Part shown: piece by piece, positions 11,483 through 24,262 of the stretch | How the letters are laid out: each line of letters starts with the position of its first letter | Position numbering within the stretch: the first letter of the stretch is position 1 | From: Gossypium raimondii | Taxonomy: Eukaryota > Streptophyta > Magnoliopsida > Malvales > Malvaceae | Assembly: GCF_025698545.1 (NCBI RefSeq) | Contig: NC_068576.1 | Location: 47,175,890 to 47,239,889, forward strand | Direction: 5' to 3' | DNA: 64,000 nt | Position numbers and translations under genes: made by a program | The notes under the pieces: generated by a model | Database searches by the model: none | Seen by the model: only the letters and a program-made list of their open reading frames with translations | What the model was told of the DNA's origin: nothing

Positions 11483-12741
11483 TAGGGGTGAGCAAAACTC
11501 GATTTGACTTGAAAAAATCGAAAAAAAATTTGAATTTCGAGTTAAACGAATCGAGTTATTCGAGTTAATCGAGTTATTCGAATCAACTCGAATTTTTTTT
11601 TCGAATTTCGAGTTCGAATCGAGTTGAGTTTTCAAATTCGAATAACTCGAATAATTCGAATAATTCGAATATCAAACTATAATATTTGACAGTTTTACCC
11701 TAAACTCCCAAACACTTTTACTTTTCCCTCAAAACTTTACTCCTTCCCACTTCCCCCCCAAAACTTTTACTCCCCTCACCTCCCAACCCCCCAATCTACC
11801 CAAAATCTATTTCCCACCAAAATTTTACTCTCCCATTTACTTTTTCTCAAAATTTTACTCCAAAAAACCCTCAAAACCTTTTATTTTCTCCCAAAATTTT
11901 TCTCCTTTCCGCTTTTTCCCTAAAACTTTTATTTCCTTCCCATCTCACCTCCCACCTCCCATCTACCCCAAACCCTCCCCCCTCCAAATTTTTTTTTTAA
12001 TATTTTCCCTCCAAAATTTTACTCCCCCTATTTACTTTCCCTCAAACTTTTATTCTCCAAAACTTTTTATTTTCCCCCTAAACTTTTACTTCTCACCCTT
12101 TACTCTCAAATAAAAAATCAAAATTATCAAAAAAAATCACTAAACATAAATAGTAATAATTTTATTTATATTTACTATTTATATTATTAAATTAAATTTC
12201 ACACTTTATATTATTTATATTATTGAATTGTTTAGTCATATTGAATATTTATATTAAAATTGAATTATTAATTATGCCATAAAATATTCGTGTTAAAATT
12301 TTATATTGGTATCAATTTCACATTTTATTTTTAAAATAACTTTTATTAAAAATCATATTTTTACATTTAATATATTTTTAATTCCAAAATACATAGTGAC
12401 AAGAATCAAGATAATTGAAACAACTAAGCAAGCAAAGAAGCTAACCAGTATATAAAAAATTAATAAATAAATTATAAGGTGATGAAAGTTAATAAAAAAT
12501 TTGATTAAGGTAGACAAATTTTATTACGATGGGTGACAGCGGTTACAAGGACCCAAAATTATTTTTTAAAATTTAACTCGAATAAATATATTCGATTCGA
12601 TTCGATTCGAATTTCATCTCACTCGACTCGATTCGAGAAAACTTCAAATAAAGTTAGGATGATAAAATGAGATTCGAAAACTCGATTAACTCGAAAATTT
12701 TTTATTCGATTCGATTCGATTCGATCGAATGCTCACCCCTA
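11483..12741. mobile_element. Non-autonomous hAT element (1.26 kb)
   Basis: The ends are TAGGGGTGAGCA and its inverse TGCTCACCCCTA. They are flanked by an 8-bp target duplication ATTTAAAT at 11475-11482 and 12742-12749, the hallmark length for hAT. The duplication is itself palindromic. Both subterminal regions (about 11500-11660 and 12575-12730) are crowded with ATTCGA/ACTCGA/AATCGAG repeats in both orientations, resembling transposase-binding subterminal repeats. The centre is C/T-rich (CTCCCAAAACTTTTAC-like repeats) then AT-rich, with no transposase, so it must be mobilised in trans. Confidence 0.9.
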
Positions 12742-12781
12742 ATTTAAATCACCTATTTTTATTTTGATTGAGTTAATTACC

Positions 12782-14085
12782 GGGTAAATTAGCAGAATAT
12801 ACCAATTTTAAAAGATAATGAAAAAAATAGGTCGATTTTTATCATATTTAGGAAAATAAATTGATTTTGGAGAGAAAAATTAAAAGCACATTCAACAAGA
12901 TGCGTTTTTAGCTGAGGTGGTAGAAAACGCGCCTTGTAAGACACGCTTTCAGTGTCCCTGTTGCTACCTCAACTGAAAACGCATTCAGCATCCAACGGTA
13001 AATTTTTCCGATGGCAAAATTTTTTTCTAACGGCCAAAAACGACTAGTTTATTTGCTATATAAATCCAAGTCATTTTCTTTCTTTTGCATTCAAATCTAA
13101 TCTCTCAATTCTCTCAACTATTTAGTTCTCAAATTTTCATTCAATTTCTCTCAAAATCTTGTTATTTTAATTTTATATTTCGTAATTTGTTTGATTTTAA
13201 TTGATTTTTATAATGGTAATTTTGCTTATGCTAACATTATTAATTTTATCATTTTTATATTTATATAATCGGACCAAAAATCGAATTGTAGAGACGTATA
13301 TACACAATTTTAACTGCATTAATAATATATCAATATTTACAATTTACCAAAATATGAGAAGCAATGAAAAATTTGGTTATTGTATTCTACAGCCGTCCCT
13401 ATTTTCATTTTTTTTAATTTTTTTTCTGTTTTGTTTCAAAACATGATCCCCGAACATTTCCAAACTATTTTTAGGGCCCAGTAGGCTCAGTTTAAGGCTC
13501 GTAAGTATGTTCTGTTTTTGAATGTTATTATTATATTCGAATGGTTGTTTCTGTCTGAAATTAAATGTTTTTAATTGTACTGTAATACTCTATAACCCTA
13601 ACCCAACGACGGAGATGGGTTAGGGGTGTTACAACAACTGTTAACTAGGGGCCCGAATTATACTTCAACCTGTAATCGCATAACCACTGTCAACTGGAAG
13701 CCTTAGTCATACTTCAACTCGTGACTGTATAACCACCATGAACTGGGAGCCTGAGTTGCAATGCGATGGGCTTCTAAGGTGACCGTTACATCCCCACATG
13801 ACAAATGAAATATGTGGGTCTCCAAACGTTATCGCATTATCGTGAACTCAAACATACTTTAAAACTATCATAATGTCTACCTCGAACACGAGCACAACAA
13901 AAATTCTCTCCCCAAATTTTAAACACCCAACACAACAACAAAACAAATTTTTAGAACAAAAAAGTGTTCTACAAGAAGCGTTTTTTGTTTCTCCCTCCAA
14001 AATCGATCTATTTCCCTAAATATTAGAAAAATCAACTTAAATCCCTAATGATTTTTTAAAATTGCCCTTTTCTTCAAATTTACCC
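12782..14085. mobile_element. Mutator-like non-autonomous element
   Basis: Imperfect inverted repeats of over 100 bp face each other. GGGTAAATT...CAATTTTA...TTGATTTTGGAGAGA at the left is matched, inverted, by TCTCCCTCCAAAATCGAT...AAAATTG...AAATTTACCC at the right. Flanks TTAATTACC and TTAATAATC agree at 7 of 9 positions, consistent with a decayed 9-bp Mutator duplication. The interior has a TATA-like CTATATAAATCC near 13060, a CT-rich leader, and an embedded LTR end at about 13600-13640 (GGGTTAGGGGTGTTACA). No MULE transposase is present. Confidence 0.7.
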
Positions 14086-15839
14086 TTAATAATCAATTTA
14101 ATTTTAAATAAATGAATTGTTGAAATTTTATAAAAACAAAAAATTATTAAAAATGATAAAATTTGACTTAATTGGTTTAATTGTTCACTCAATTATTATT
14201 TTCTTTAATTCGATTTAATTAATTCAAAAAATGCGTGATCTAACTAATTTAATACTTTTATTAAATTCAATATATTAATCTATTTTTAATTTAACAGATC
14301 TAATTTCAATTAACTATGTTTAAAATGGCTTTATTCGTAGGGAATTTGTTTACGAATTTTAGGGCTTTGCCCTCTTATAGTTAAAAATAAAAATACGCGT
14401 CGTATTGACATGGTTGAGAAAAATTTTGAAATGCATGATTTTGGCATGTCAACTCGATCGTCGGTTTTCGTATACATATTATTTTTGTTTTATTATATGA
14501 GTTTTACATGAAATTTCACAAGTTGGTGCAGTATTTAAGTTTTTTCCTAACCATATATTTAATTGTTTTCCAAGTACAATTAAGATTGCATTAGATGACT
14601 GATCCATAAAGGAGAAGATGAAAGACTTCTTTCTACTCTCATCGAGGTTTATTCTCTTCTATTTATTGTTTTGTCAAAAGGATGTGTAGACAAACACGTG
14701 TGTTTGGATTTGGTGTGGTTTGTTTTTATTATTAAAAAATCAAAAAAAAAACTTATAAATTCTTCTTTACGCTCTGATGGCTTCAAACAGAACAAAACTC
14801 TCATTCACTTTAATTTTTCCGATTCAAAGACACCAATAGGAAAGAAAACATGAGCAAGTACAGTACAACACCTTTGCAGACCAATAGTATACTACTTGAA
14901 ACAAACTATGTGAAGTAATTAGATTAAATTTGAAGGTGCAACAATAAAATTTTGAGGCTAACAACAACTTTGGACGGGAACAACAGAGCAATTGGCAACA
15001 AAGCGGTAGCCTAAACCGACTGCCTTTGAAGGAAATTAGTCGATTCAAAATGGAGGGTAGATGAATAGAAAACCTAACCTCTTTCGATCAAATTACCCGA
15101 TCTGAGACTTGTACAATTTTTGAAAATGGAAATACCTTATAACACTAAATTGATACCTACAAATATTAAAGAACCCAATGCGTATGTTATTGGCTTCTTT
15201 CAAATCCCAAAAGGATTGAGTTTCTGCTCTTTCTCTAAAGATGGAAGTTGATTGGGTAAATCATAGCTTTAAAACATCAAAACTAAGGAACTCTTTCTCT
15301 CATCATAACCCAATAAGCCATGGGAGACTAATGAAGGAAAAGAAAATTGTAATTGATTTTGTTAATTAATGAGGTGACAAATTTTAATTTAGCAATAGTT
15401 CATGAGACTCATGCACGGTGCATCAAATACAATCCATAAGATAAAAGAGATTCTAGTATGTTTTTACTCCATTCCATTCTGGATAGATACTAACAATATA
15501 ACTACTACTTTTAAGGGCGAATTCACGAAGGCATGGTGTTAGCTCCTATTTATTTTGTTTAATTAAAATTTTTAACACTAAATATAAAGTTTTAGTTTTA
15601 AATTTTTTTATAATTTTATATCAACCCTCAACACTAAATTTATAACTATACTAATTATTTTAGAGAGAGCTGGGAGGAAAACATTATGTAAGCAATTTAA
15701 AATCAAAGAATAAAGCACAAGAAAGGAACCCTAATTTCGAACCACCAATTTTGCAAGGCACAACAAGGCTTTTATTCGACAAAACTACATAATAAAGATG
15801 AGTTTTTTTAAAGTAAACAACACTTAAAGTCAATAAATT
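14086..15839. other. Intergenic DNA, no gene recognised
   Basis: AT-rich sequence. Small ORFs at 14671 and 14824 have no recognisable family, signal or splice context. Confidence 0.35.
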
Positions 15840-17932
15840 ATAAGTAAGTTTACGTTTTGGTCATTCGACTTTGGAGCTTGTGTTTAGCTGGTTCGAGAAG
15901 GATGTTTAAGTTTGGAGATTCGAGTAACAATTTAGGTGAGTCTTTATCCTAGCTTTTGCATGTGAGCTGTTCAAGTAGAGGTATACATAAATGGTAATGG
16001 CGTCTCGAATAATTGGTAAGTGTATGAAGCAAAGTAAAGATGATATATGTGCGATGATGATATGTATGAAGTACTACATGAATAGAAAATTGAATGGCAA
16101 GTGTGCAGGTTAAGTATGATATAGGAGAGTACGAACCAATCAGGTGTGTAACAAACCCTGGTAAGTGAATTTTGTGTAAAACGTTCCTTTGTGATGCCTT
16201 TGGTAGGCCAGTTATATTGCTAACCAGACTGGTGAATCACGATACGAAAATAAGTGTTTGACCATGTGGTTGAGACCCATGGCATCACTTGATATGAAAA
16301 CGCTCATGGTGATGCCTCATGTAAGATGAAGACTGGATTGGCAGGTCATAACATAAGGATGTGTAAGCCCATGTGGCTGAGACCCATGGCATATTATGAC
16401 AGTATGAATATTCATTGTGATGTCTTCGGTAACATGTAAACCGAACTGGCATATCACGACATGAAGATATGTATAAGTCTATGAAGGAGAGTCCTATGAC
16501 ACTTTCTATGAAAATCCGTTGGGATGGTAAACACATGATTCTGTATATTGCCTGTGTGGCGTAATCTACTAAGCCTTTGTGGCATATTCTGTATGGCCTT
16601 TGTGACAAGTTCTATATCATATCATTGGCGTATTCGGTGAGGTCTGTGTGGTAGAATATGGTTATTCACCTTTGTGGTAAATTCTGGGTAAGCTTGAGAG
16701 TTCTTTAATAGATAGTACCATGATAAGGATATGATACGTCTGAAGTTAATTTGGTTAGATTAGTTCAATGGTGTAATCGAATGAGTCTTAAGGCAAGTTT
16801 CCTGAAAGAAAGTATGTATTTGTATTTTTAAAGAGGATATCCACCATAATAGTCTGCTAGTTTAGAATATGAAAGTATTCGTTGTTATGAGAGATATAAG
16901 TATCTGTCGGTTTGAGTTTGTCTACGCTATGTAGGGTTGAAAATTGAGTTATATGGTATCCGCCATATTTGCCATGTCTCGTTCTGGGATTTTGTGGAAT
17001 CTGAGTTATTTGTCATCTTGGGTATTCTTGTGTCTTATAACAAAGATGTGTGGAATTCTTTTAAATGATCTAGATAGTTCATTATCAATATGAACATGTG
17101 TTGAGTTTTAAACTAGGATATGATTTGATTGATAAACTGATAGTATTGAACTCAGCATGGGATTCCACTAAACGTGAATCCAAATAGTAAGTAACCTCCC
17201 GTGCATAGTATCTGTGAACAACCATTTTGGGAAAATATTAAGTGTTAGTTTGAAGAGAAAATCCGTAAGAAGTGGACTCTGTAGAGATATTCATTAGAGA
17301 AATACCTTCGTTGTTTTAAGGGAAAAAGATAATAGAATATTTTCTGGTAAGATCTGAAGTAAGCCAAGTAGTGAAGTGAAAGTTGGTATGTTAGGTATGG
17401 TAGATGGTGTATAAGTGCAAGTTCGATATTATGAAAGTATCCGCCCAATTCATAAATGATTTGTTTATTATGGAAATTGGAATATAGGCATATATCCGAT
17501 ATTGTGAAAGTACCCACTAATGTATTCTGTATTAAAGCTCACTAAGTTCTCTTGAACTTACACATTCTTGTTCTTATTTCAGGTGTTGCTATATGAATGA
17601 GTATACCAGAAAGGACAAGCCAAGAGCACGCTATGGAAATGGCGAGCTGGATTATTATGCATACAGGAAACATCTTAGGAGTAGGGGGTGTATAGTAAGT
17701 TACGCTTTAAAGAGTCTATTTTTTAATAGAATTTTATGATGTTGTATACTTTTTCAAATATTATTGTAATTATTTGATATTTTCTTAATATAAAGAGGAA
17801 TGGTACAAAATAATATGAACTATGTTGAAAAAGAATTACACGCCAATTGTTTAAAATTTTTGCTCAAGTGTTTGTTCGTTGTAGCATTTGATATTCGAAC
17901 TCGGTGAATCGGGTTGGGTAGAGAGTGTTACA
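15840..17932 (-). mobile_element. Gypsy-type LTR remnant, reversed
   Basis: The right edge reads CGGGTTGGGTAGAGAGTGTTACA. Its complement begins TGTAACACTCTCTACCCAAC, the head of the TGTAACACCC LTR class seen repeatedly in this window, so this LTR lies on the minus strand. The left limit is approximate because no matching tail was found. It contains an internal repeat array at 16190-16520. No polyprotein is present. Confidence 0.5.
16190..16520. repeat. About 110-bp LTR subrepeats with GGCATCAC/GTGATGCC dyads
   Basis: Three to four diverged units recur, each with GTGATGCC(T) followed about 60-80 bp later by GTG(G)CTGAGACCCATGGCAT. GGCATCAC and GTGATGCC in neighbouring units are reverse complements, so single strands can fold. 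Confidence 0.55.
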
Positions 17933-18822
17933 TTTTGGGTTTTATGGCATGTACCTAGGTTGGTTCGAGCTTGTTGTTTAAATTAATGTTTTGGTACTTT
18001 TGGTAACTTGACCTATAAGGTTTTCATGGTTAGATTTTATCCTTTGATTATTAGTTATTTATGCTTGCTTATATATGTTTGAATGTGCAAATTAGTGGAT
18101 CAAGAATTTGTGCATTGAATGTTATGATTTGGTGATGTTTAAATGTGTTTTCTTGTGTCGAATTGATGACTTTATATTGAGGTAAGTTTTAGGTAAGTTT
18201 AAGTGCAAATTGGTAAGGTTTTATATACTTGAAAATGTGCATTTTTGGCTATACTGTCTCGAGACCATTAGAACAATATTTACTTCAATATGCATTCAAG
18301 TTCTTAATGTCTCGAGACTAGGTCTTGAGACATGTCAAGCTAGTCTCGAGACAATCTCATCTAGATATTGAGAGAAGGGCACATCAAAGCTAAATAAATT
18401 TTGTCCTGCTCCAAGTCTCAAGACAAGAACCCCTTGCCTCGAGACATTCAAACATTGAAGCTAAAGTAGGAAAATAAGGGAGATTTATCTCGAGACCAAG
18501 TCTCGAGACATAAGGGACCTTGTCTCGAGACATGAATTCTAATGTCTCAAGACATGCTATCATCGAAGTAAAATTAACATTAATGAAATGAGGTTTGTCT
18601 CGAGACAAGGACAATGAGTTCCTTGTCTCAAGACACAATGTTGAAATTTAACTAAAAGAGTTTGAATTTGTATTCTAATCTTGTATGAGACCACATTCAT
18701 CCCCTAATTTTGTAAATCATATTTTGTATGTATTTATGTGATATAATTACATAATGTATTGAGTATGTTTGATATGAGTTACTTCGGCAACGTAATGTCA
18801 ATCGGGTTGGGTGTCGGTATCA
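17933..18822 (-). mobile_element. LTR-like remnant with palindrome array
   Basis: The right edge (TACTTCGGCAACGTAATG, CAATCGGGTTGGGTGTCGG) reads on the minus strand as the head region of the same LTR class, with CCGACACCCAACCCGATTG. There is no coding sequence. The middle is occupied by the GTCTCGAGAC array. Confidence 0.45.
18256..18633. repeat. Array of about 12 GTCTCGAGAC palindromes
   Basis: The perfect 10-bp palindrome GTCTCGAGAC, or a one-base variant (GTCTCAAGAC, GTCTTGAGAC), occurs about twelve times in 380 bp at irregular 10-70-bp spacing. The spacers are not obviously repeated. This is far above expectation in AT-rich DNA. Confidence 0.8.
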
Positions 18823-19127
18823 CAAAAAATCTCTTAATAAAAAATGAAAAAAAAATCAACTGAGCCTTTATAAAAGGTTGTAACACCCCTAACCCGAATC
18901 CATCGCCGAAATAGGGTTACAGAGTATTACCAGAGTTTACAAAACAAATACATAGAAATTTCACATCATATAATATTCATATCAGAAACCAATCAAAATC
19001 ATACATATTGTCCCTTATATGAGCCATCGAGTCCCAAAATATGCGTTAGAAACAAATCGGGACTAAATCGGGTACTCAAAAATTTTTTCGAAAATCATTA
19101 AAATTGTTTTCAAAATTGCAGGGGACA

Positions 19128-19372
19128 CACGCCTGTGTGGCCAGGCCGTATGGGCATTCGAATTAGGGGCACACGACCGTGTCCCAGCCCGTGTCCATAC
19201 CTGTGTAACTCTCTGACTTGGGTCACACGGCCAAGTCACACGCCCGTGTGCTAGGCCGTGTTGAGCATACTGACTTGCACAATTTTAAAAGATACAAGGG
19301 ACACACGGCCGTGTCACCTAGTCGTGTGTCACACATGGCTGAGACACACGTCCGTGTCTCTACTCGTGTGGA
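19128..19372. repeat. CACACGGCCGTGTG-type palindrome cluster
   Basis: Variants of ACACGGCCGTGT, CACACGCCCGTGTG and similar self-complementary motifs recur at least eight times in about 250 bp. The cluster is G+C-rich within AT-rich DNA. I remember such motifs as common in cotton LTR elements; their function is unknown to me. Confidence 0.75.
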
Positions 19373-21230
19373 CAAAAATAGGCCATTTTCCAAGCCACAT
19401 TTCTCACCCAATTTGTCATCAACCTAACTCAACATTTTTGCACATCAATAAGTCATAACAAGGCATTCAAATTAAGCTAAAATAAAGTCTTAAACATGTA
19501 TTATCACAACATACAACCAATATGCCCATAGGCAATTCAAATGGCAATTTGAAAACATGTCAATCAAATTCCAAAATTTACCTAGATAACCAAATACATA
19601 TATGCACAATTTTGCTAAATATACCAAATCAACCAATTCTCAATATACTCATAATTTTCCATCATTCAACCATTCCAAACATGATAAGGCTACTTATATA
19701 CACACCAAAATATACCAAACACAAGCCATTCAAATGGCTAGTTTCAACAAAACATTTATATACCAACATTGACCAAAATAACCTATACATGTCATTATAA
19801 TTGAATTAATTTATTGAAATTGTAACACCCCAAACCCGGGCTAAATGTTATGGCCGAATCTGGCGATGTCACATTGTAACACCCTTTACCCGTATTCAAC
19901 GCCGAAATAGGGTACGAGGCATTACCAGAACATATACACTTATAAACGTATTAAACCGAGTTATAAAATTTCATACAGATTAAAACTTTCAAATTATTAT
20001 CTTCGAATCGCCAATTAGGGCTTACGAGGCCCAATATATACTCATTCAATCCAAGCCTTATAGCTACCACCATTGCAATATATTAAATATTCAATATCTC
20101 GTAAAGATTCACTAATCTATCCCATATACTTTCACATAGATTAATTCACAATTCACAAGTCTTATCATTTCAAAGCTTATAAGACACATGTACATATTTA
20201 TACTAACTCGTATGAGTCTCATACTCATTCATATACTCAATAAATCCGTTAAATCATTTCAACATCGAAGAATCCATATTATGTCAAAAACAATACTAAT
20301 AATAATCATAAATCTTTTCATATTAATTTCATGTATCATTTACTTAACTTCATATATCATTTCATAAATATGTAATTCACTAACACATCTTGCCATATAC
20401 AATATCCAATTGGTGAAATCACTTAATTGAATTCAACTTCAATAATCACAATAAATCTATCACTTGAATATGAGTCCATGTAACACTTACCAACTTTGTC
20501 AAATTAGTGAACGTCTTACGGAATTGAGTACTTATTTTCTCGATGCCATAGTCCAACTATGGTCTTACACGTAATCACATAACATATACCGATTCCATAG
20601 CCCAGCTATGGTCTTACATGGAATCACATATCACAGCTATGGTATTTTCTGTCAATTCGTCTTTATCACTAAACGAAAGTACTCAACCCTGCGTTCTACT
20701 TAATTTGAACTTTCATTCCAATTTATCTATCTTTCTCAACAATCATAATTCAACCATGAATATGTATATAGAATAATACATTATGTCATGCATAATACTA
20801 ACAAATAATTGTTTGGTTTCACCTTTTGAATTTGCAATTCAATTCATAATAACTAATTGAAATGAAACATTATGTCATTTCTAATTCAACGTTTATCAAA
20901 TATAATAGGGCATATGACCAATTTATATACAAATCATTATATATTTTATATTTCCTCCTCCTCTCCATTCCACATCCTTAATGTACATAACACTCTTATA
21001 AATAACATTTTCTATAATTTTAATATTCACTCACATGTATATTCAAAGCTGTCTATCCGAGTCAGAGTCACTAAATTATTTTTATCCAAAGCTACAGAGC
21101 TCCAAATTAAGATCTGTTAATTTTACCTGAAACTAGATTAACATATATTTTTACCATAAAATTTTCATAATTTTTGTCTTAGCCTATTTCATTGCTCAAT
21201 AGTTATGACCGCTCTTCACTAAATTTTCTC

Positions 21231-21930
21231 CTATTTCATTGCTCAATAGTTATGACCTCTCTTCACTAAAAATTAATTATCTCACTGTACATAATTCAGA
21301 TGGTACTTATGTTTATTTCAGTTGAAAATAGACTCATTCAAGGTTCTAAACATATAAAGTTTAGCTCGTAATTATTTTTGTACAATTTTTAACAATTTTC
21401 CAGAGTTAGAATACGGGATTCCAAATTCATTATGACCCTGTCTCACTAAACTTGTAATATCTCAAAATATATAACTCTTTTGCTTACTCTGTTTCTTTTA
21501 TGTAAAAATAGACTCATTAAACTTTCATTTCATATCTTATTCACTCTCTAATTCGATTTCCACCATTTTTGGTGATTTTCCCCTATTGCATTGCTTAATA
21601 GTTATGACCTCTCTTCACTAAAAATTAATTATCTCACTGTACAGAATTCAGATGGTACTTATGTTTATTTCAGTTGAAAATAGACTCATTCAAGGTTCTA
21701 AACATATAAATTTTAGCTCGTAATTATTTTTGTACAATTTTTAACAATTTTCCAGAGTTAGAATATGGGATTCCAAATTCATTATGACCCTGTCTCACTA
21801 AACTTATAATATCTCAAAATATATAACTCTTTTGCTTACTCTATTTCTTTTATGTAAAAATAGACACATTAAAATTTCATTTCATATCTTATTCACTCTC
21901 TAATTCAATTTCCACCATTTTTGGTGATTT
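21231..21930 (+). repeat. Direct tandem duplication of about 350 bp
   Basis: Both copies begin with CTATT(T/G)CATTGCT(C/T)AATAG followed by TTATGACCTCTCTTCACTAA. They proceed in parallel through TCAGATGGTACTTATG and CAATTTTCCAGAGTTAGAAT to TGGTGATTTT, with few substitutions. A further partial copy of the head (CCTATTTCATTGCTCAATAG) lies at about 21183-21225. Confidence 0.85.
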
Positions 21931-22159
21931 TTCAAAGTCATGCAACTGTTTCTGTCCAAAACCATTTTGCTGCTAATTCTACTATTTCATAATTTCACTT
22001 TTTCACTTTCGATCACTATGAAATTCAATTCCACACATATATTCATCATTCAATTACACTTAGTCGTTACATAATCTCATATATTTTCACTTAGTCAATT
22101 TCCCATTGAACACTCGAAATATACACGGATACGTAGAGAATTAGCACATAAGTGCCACA

Positions 22160-22250
22160 CTGATATGTAGCCGAAGCTACCACTGATACGTAGTCGTAGC
22201 TACCATTGAAATGTAGCTGAAACTACCACTAATATGTAGCCGTAGCTACC
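22160..22250. repeat. GTAGC...GCTAC hairpin array
   Basis: About four units of 26-29 bp, each around (A)TGTAGCCGAAGCTACCACTGA. GTAGC and GCTAC are reverse complements in each monomer. The array is followed by GTGTCTGCAACACATGC at 22302-22320, a block that also follows the unrelated arrays near 24262 and 43137. Confidence 0.75.
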
Positions 22251-24117
22251 ACTGATCAATAACACTGGAAATGTCCACGGGCCTGCTCACACAAGCTGTC
22301 AGGTGTCTGCAACACATGCTAGATCACCCAGCACCCGAGACTCACTGTAACACTGTAACACCGGTCTCTAGTGACATGTCACTTGTATCCACTTCTATTC
22401 CTAAGTTCAACCGGGAATTTACACTTAACACTTTATTTTTAACACTTTATCACTTGAATAATTCATGAACAATTTTCCTTCCACATTCAATAATAATAAT
22501 TCACATATCAAATATAATTCACAATTTATAAAAATATATTTCTATTATTTACACATAACTTACTTTGGTGCAACAATATAAAAATTTAGCAATTTAGTCT
22601 TTAATCATTTCTTTTCTCTCATCAAGGTCGATTCCATTTCTTTCTTGATCTATAATAACACATTTGAATTATTTAATACTCACATTTATCAAAACAGTCA
22701 TTGACTCAAACTTTGGTAAATTTATAATTTTGCCCTTAAACTTTTGCATATTTAGACTTTTGCCCCAAAACTCGTAAATCAAACTTCATCCCTTATTCTT
22801 ATGTATTATGACATGCTGAACATTTTTCCCTTCTATGTCAACATCAAATTCCCACTCTAACACTTACTTATGAACATTAGGTATTTTTACCGATTATGTC
22901 GTTTTACTCATTTTCACTTAAAATCACTTAGCAAAAGTTGTTTAACATAATTTCAAGCTTCAGATTCTACCATAAAACATCAAAATAAACACATTTCACC
23001 TATGGGTATTTTTCCAAATATAAACCCTAGGTTAAATTATTACTAGAATAAGCTAAATCAAGTTGCTGGGACTTTAAAATCGTAAAGAACATTAAAAACA
23101 GGGCTTGGAATCACTTACTATGGAGCTTGGAAGCTTGAAAACCCTAACTATGGCTTCCCCCTTGCTATTTTTGTTCATCATGGAGAAGATAAGCACATTT
23201 TGCCATCTTTTTCCCTTTTTAATTCTTTTTATTACTAAATTACCAAAATTCCCCTAACTTAAAATTTTCCTATTTCACTTATCTCATGTCTATTTTCATC
23301 CATAACTTAACCAATGGTCTAATTACCATATAAAGACCTTCAATTTAAAGTTTCATAACAATTGGACACCTCTAACATGTAGAACTCAACTTTTGCATTT
23401 TTTTACAATTTAGTCCTTTTGACTAAATTGAGTGCCCAAACGTCAAAATTTTCGAACGAATTTTTCACAAAATTATTTTGTGAAATCGTAGACCATAAAA
23501 ATATAATAAAAATAAAATTTTTCCTCGTCAAATTTGTGGTCCCGAAACCACTATTCTAGCTAGGCCGAAAATCGAGTTGTTATAGAAATTACCAAAATAG
23601 TCGATAGATAGTGTGATTCAGCTCCAACCAGCTTCCAACCCAAATGAGCTTTCGAATTACTATAAAACATAGAAAAATAACACAGAGTAAGCTTTTAAGC
23701 TTAGTAAGTTTTTAAGCTTAATAAGTTCGTATAACATAGAATTTAACTTACCATTTTATCACATTTAAGGTAAGCATACAATACATATTCAAATCATTTT
23801 GGCCAAAAGCCTAAACACATAACCTCAACATGTTAGCCATGTAAACACATATAATAGCTCATAATCATAATTGAACATAGTCATTAAGCAAGTTCCACAT
23901 ACATGTATCAATCGAATCATGTTTCAATATATCAAGTAATATCATTTCCATGTATATACCGGTAATAGTTCGTACTGAACCCATTTTGTTTCATAGCAGA
24001 ACATTGCCCGTTGAACCGTTTAAAATATTGTTGGATACACAGGTAGTACACACGAAGTGTACAAAACTATAATCCGTCAATTCATGTACATGTATTCTCA
24101 TATGAGCATGTAAACAA

Positions 24118-24262
24118 TAAGCTCTTCCGAGCTATATAACGGGAAGCTCATGTGAGCTAAATAACGAGAAGCTCATGCGAGCTGTATATCGAGAAGCTCA
24201 TAAGAGCTGAAATTGAGAAGCTCATGCGAGCTAAATATCGGGAAGCTCATGAGAGCTGTGGT
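24118..24262. repeat. AGCTC...GAGCT hairpin array
   Basis: Six units of about 24 bp of the type GGGAAGCTCATGCGAGCTAA. The AGCTC and GAGCT arms are exact complements around a variable 4-base loop (ATGC, ATGT, ATAA, ATGA, TTCC). The conserved block GTGTGTCTGCAACACATGCA follows directly. Upstream, GTACACACGAAGTGTAC is a further perfect hairpin. Confidence 0.8.

Larger units (their letters stand above)
19821..23584 (+). mobile_element. Nested LTR inside the outer solo LTR
   Basis: It starts TGTAACACCCCAAACCCGGG and ends GAGTTGTTATA, flanked by GAAAT at 19816-19820 and 23585-23589. Oddly, a second LTR head, TGTAACACCCTTTACCCG, begins at 19875, only 54 bp inside the first and preceded by CACAT, and no CACAT is found after an LTR tail. 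The unit may therefore be a chimera of two LTR families. It holds a tandem duplication (21231-21930) and a hairpin array (22160-22250). No coding domain was found. Confidence 0.75.

Noticed and set aside
18390..18638. 82-codon minus-strand ORF
   Set aside because: It is the translation of the GTCTCGAGAC array within an LTR; no start context or conservation.
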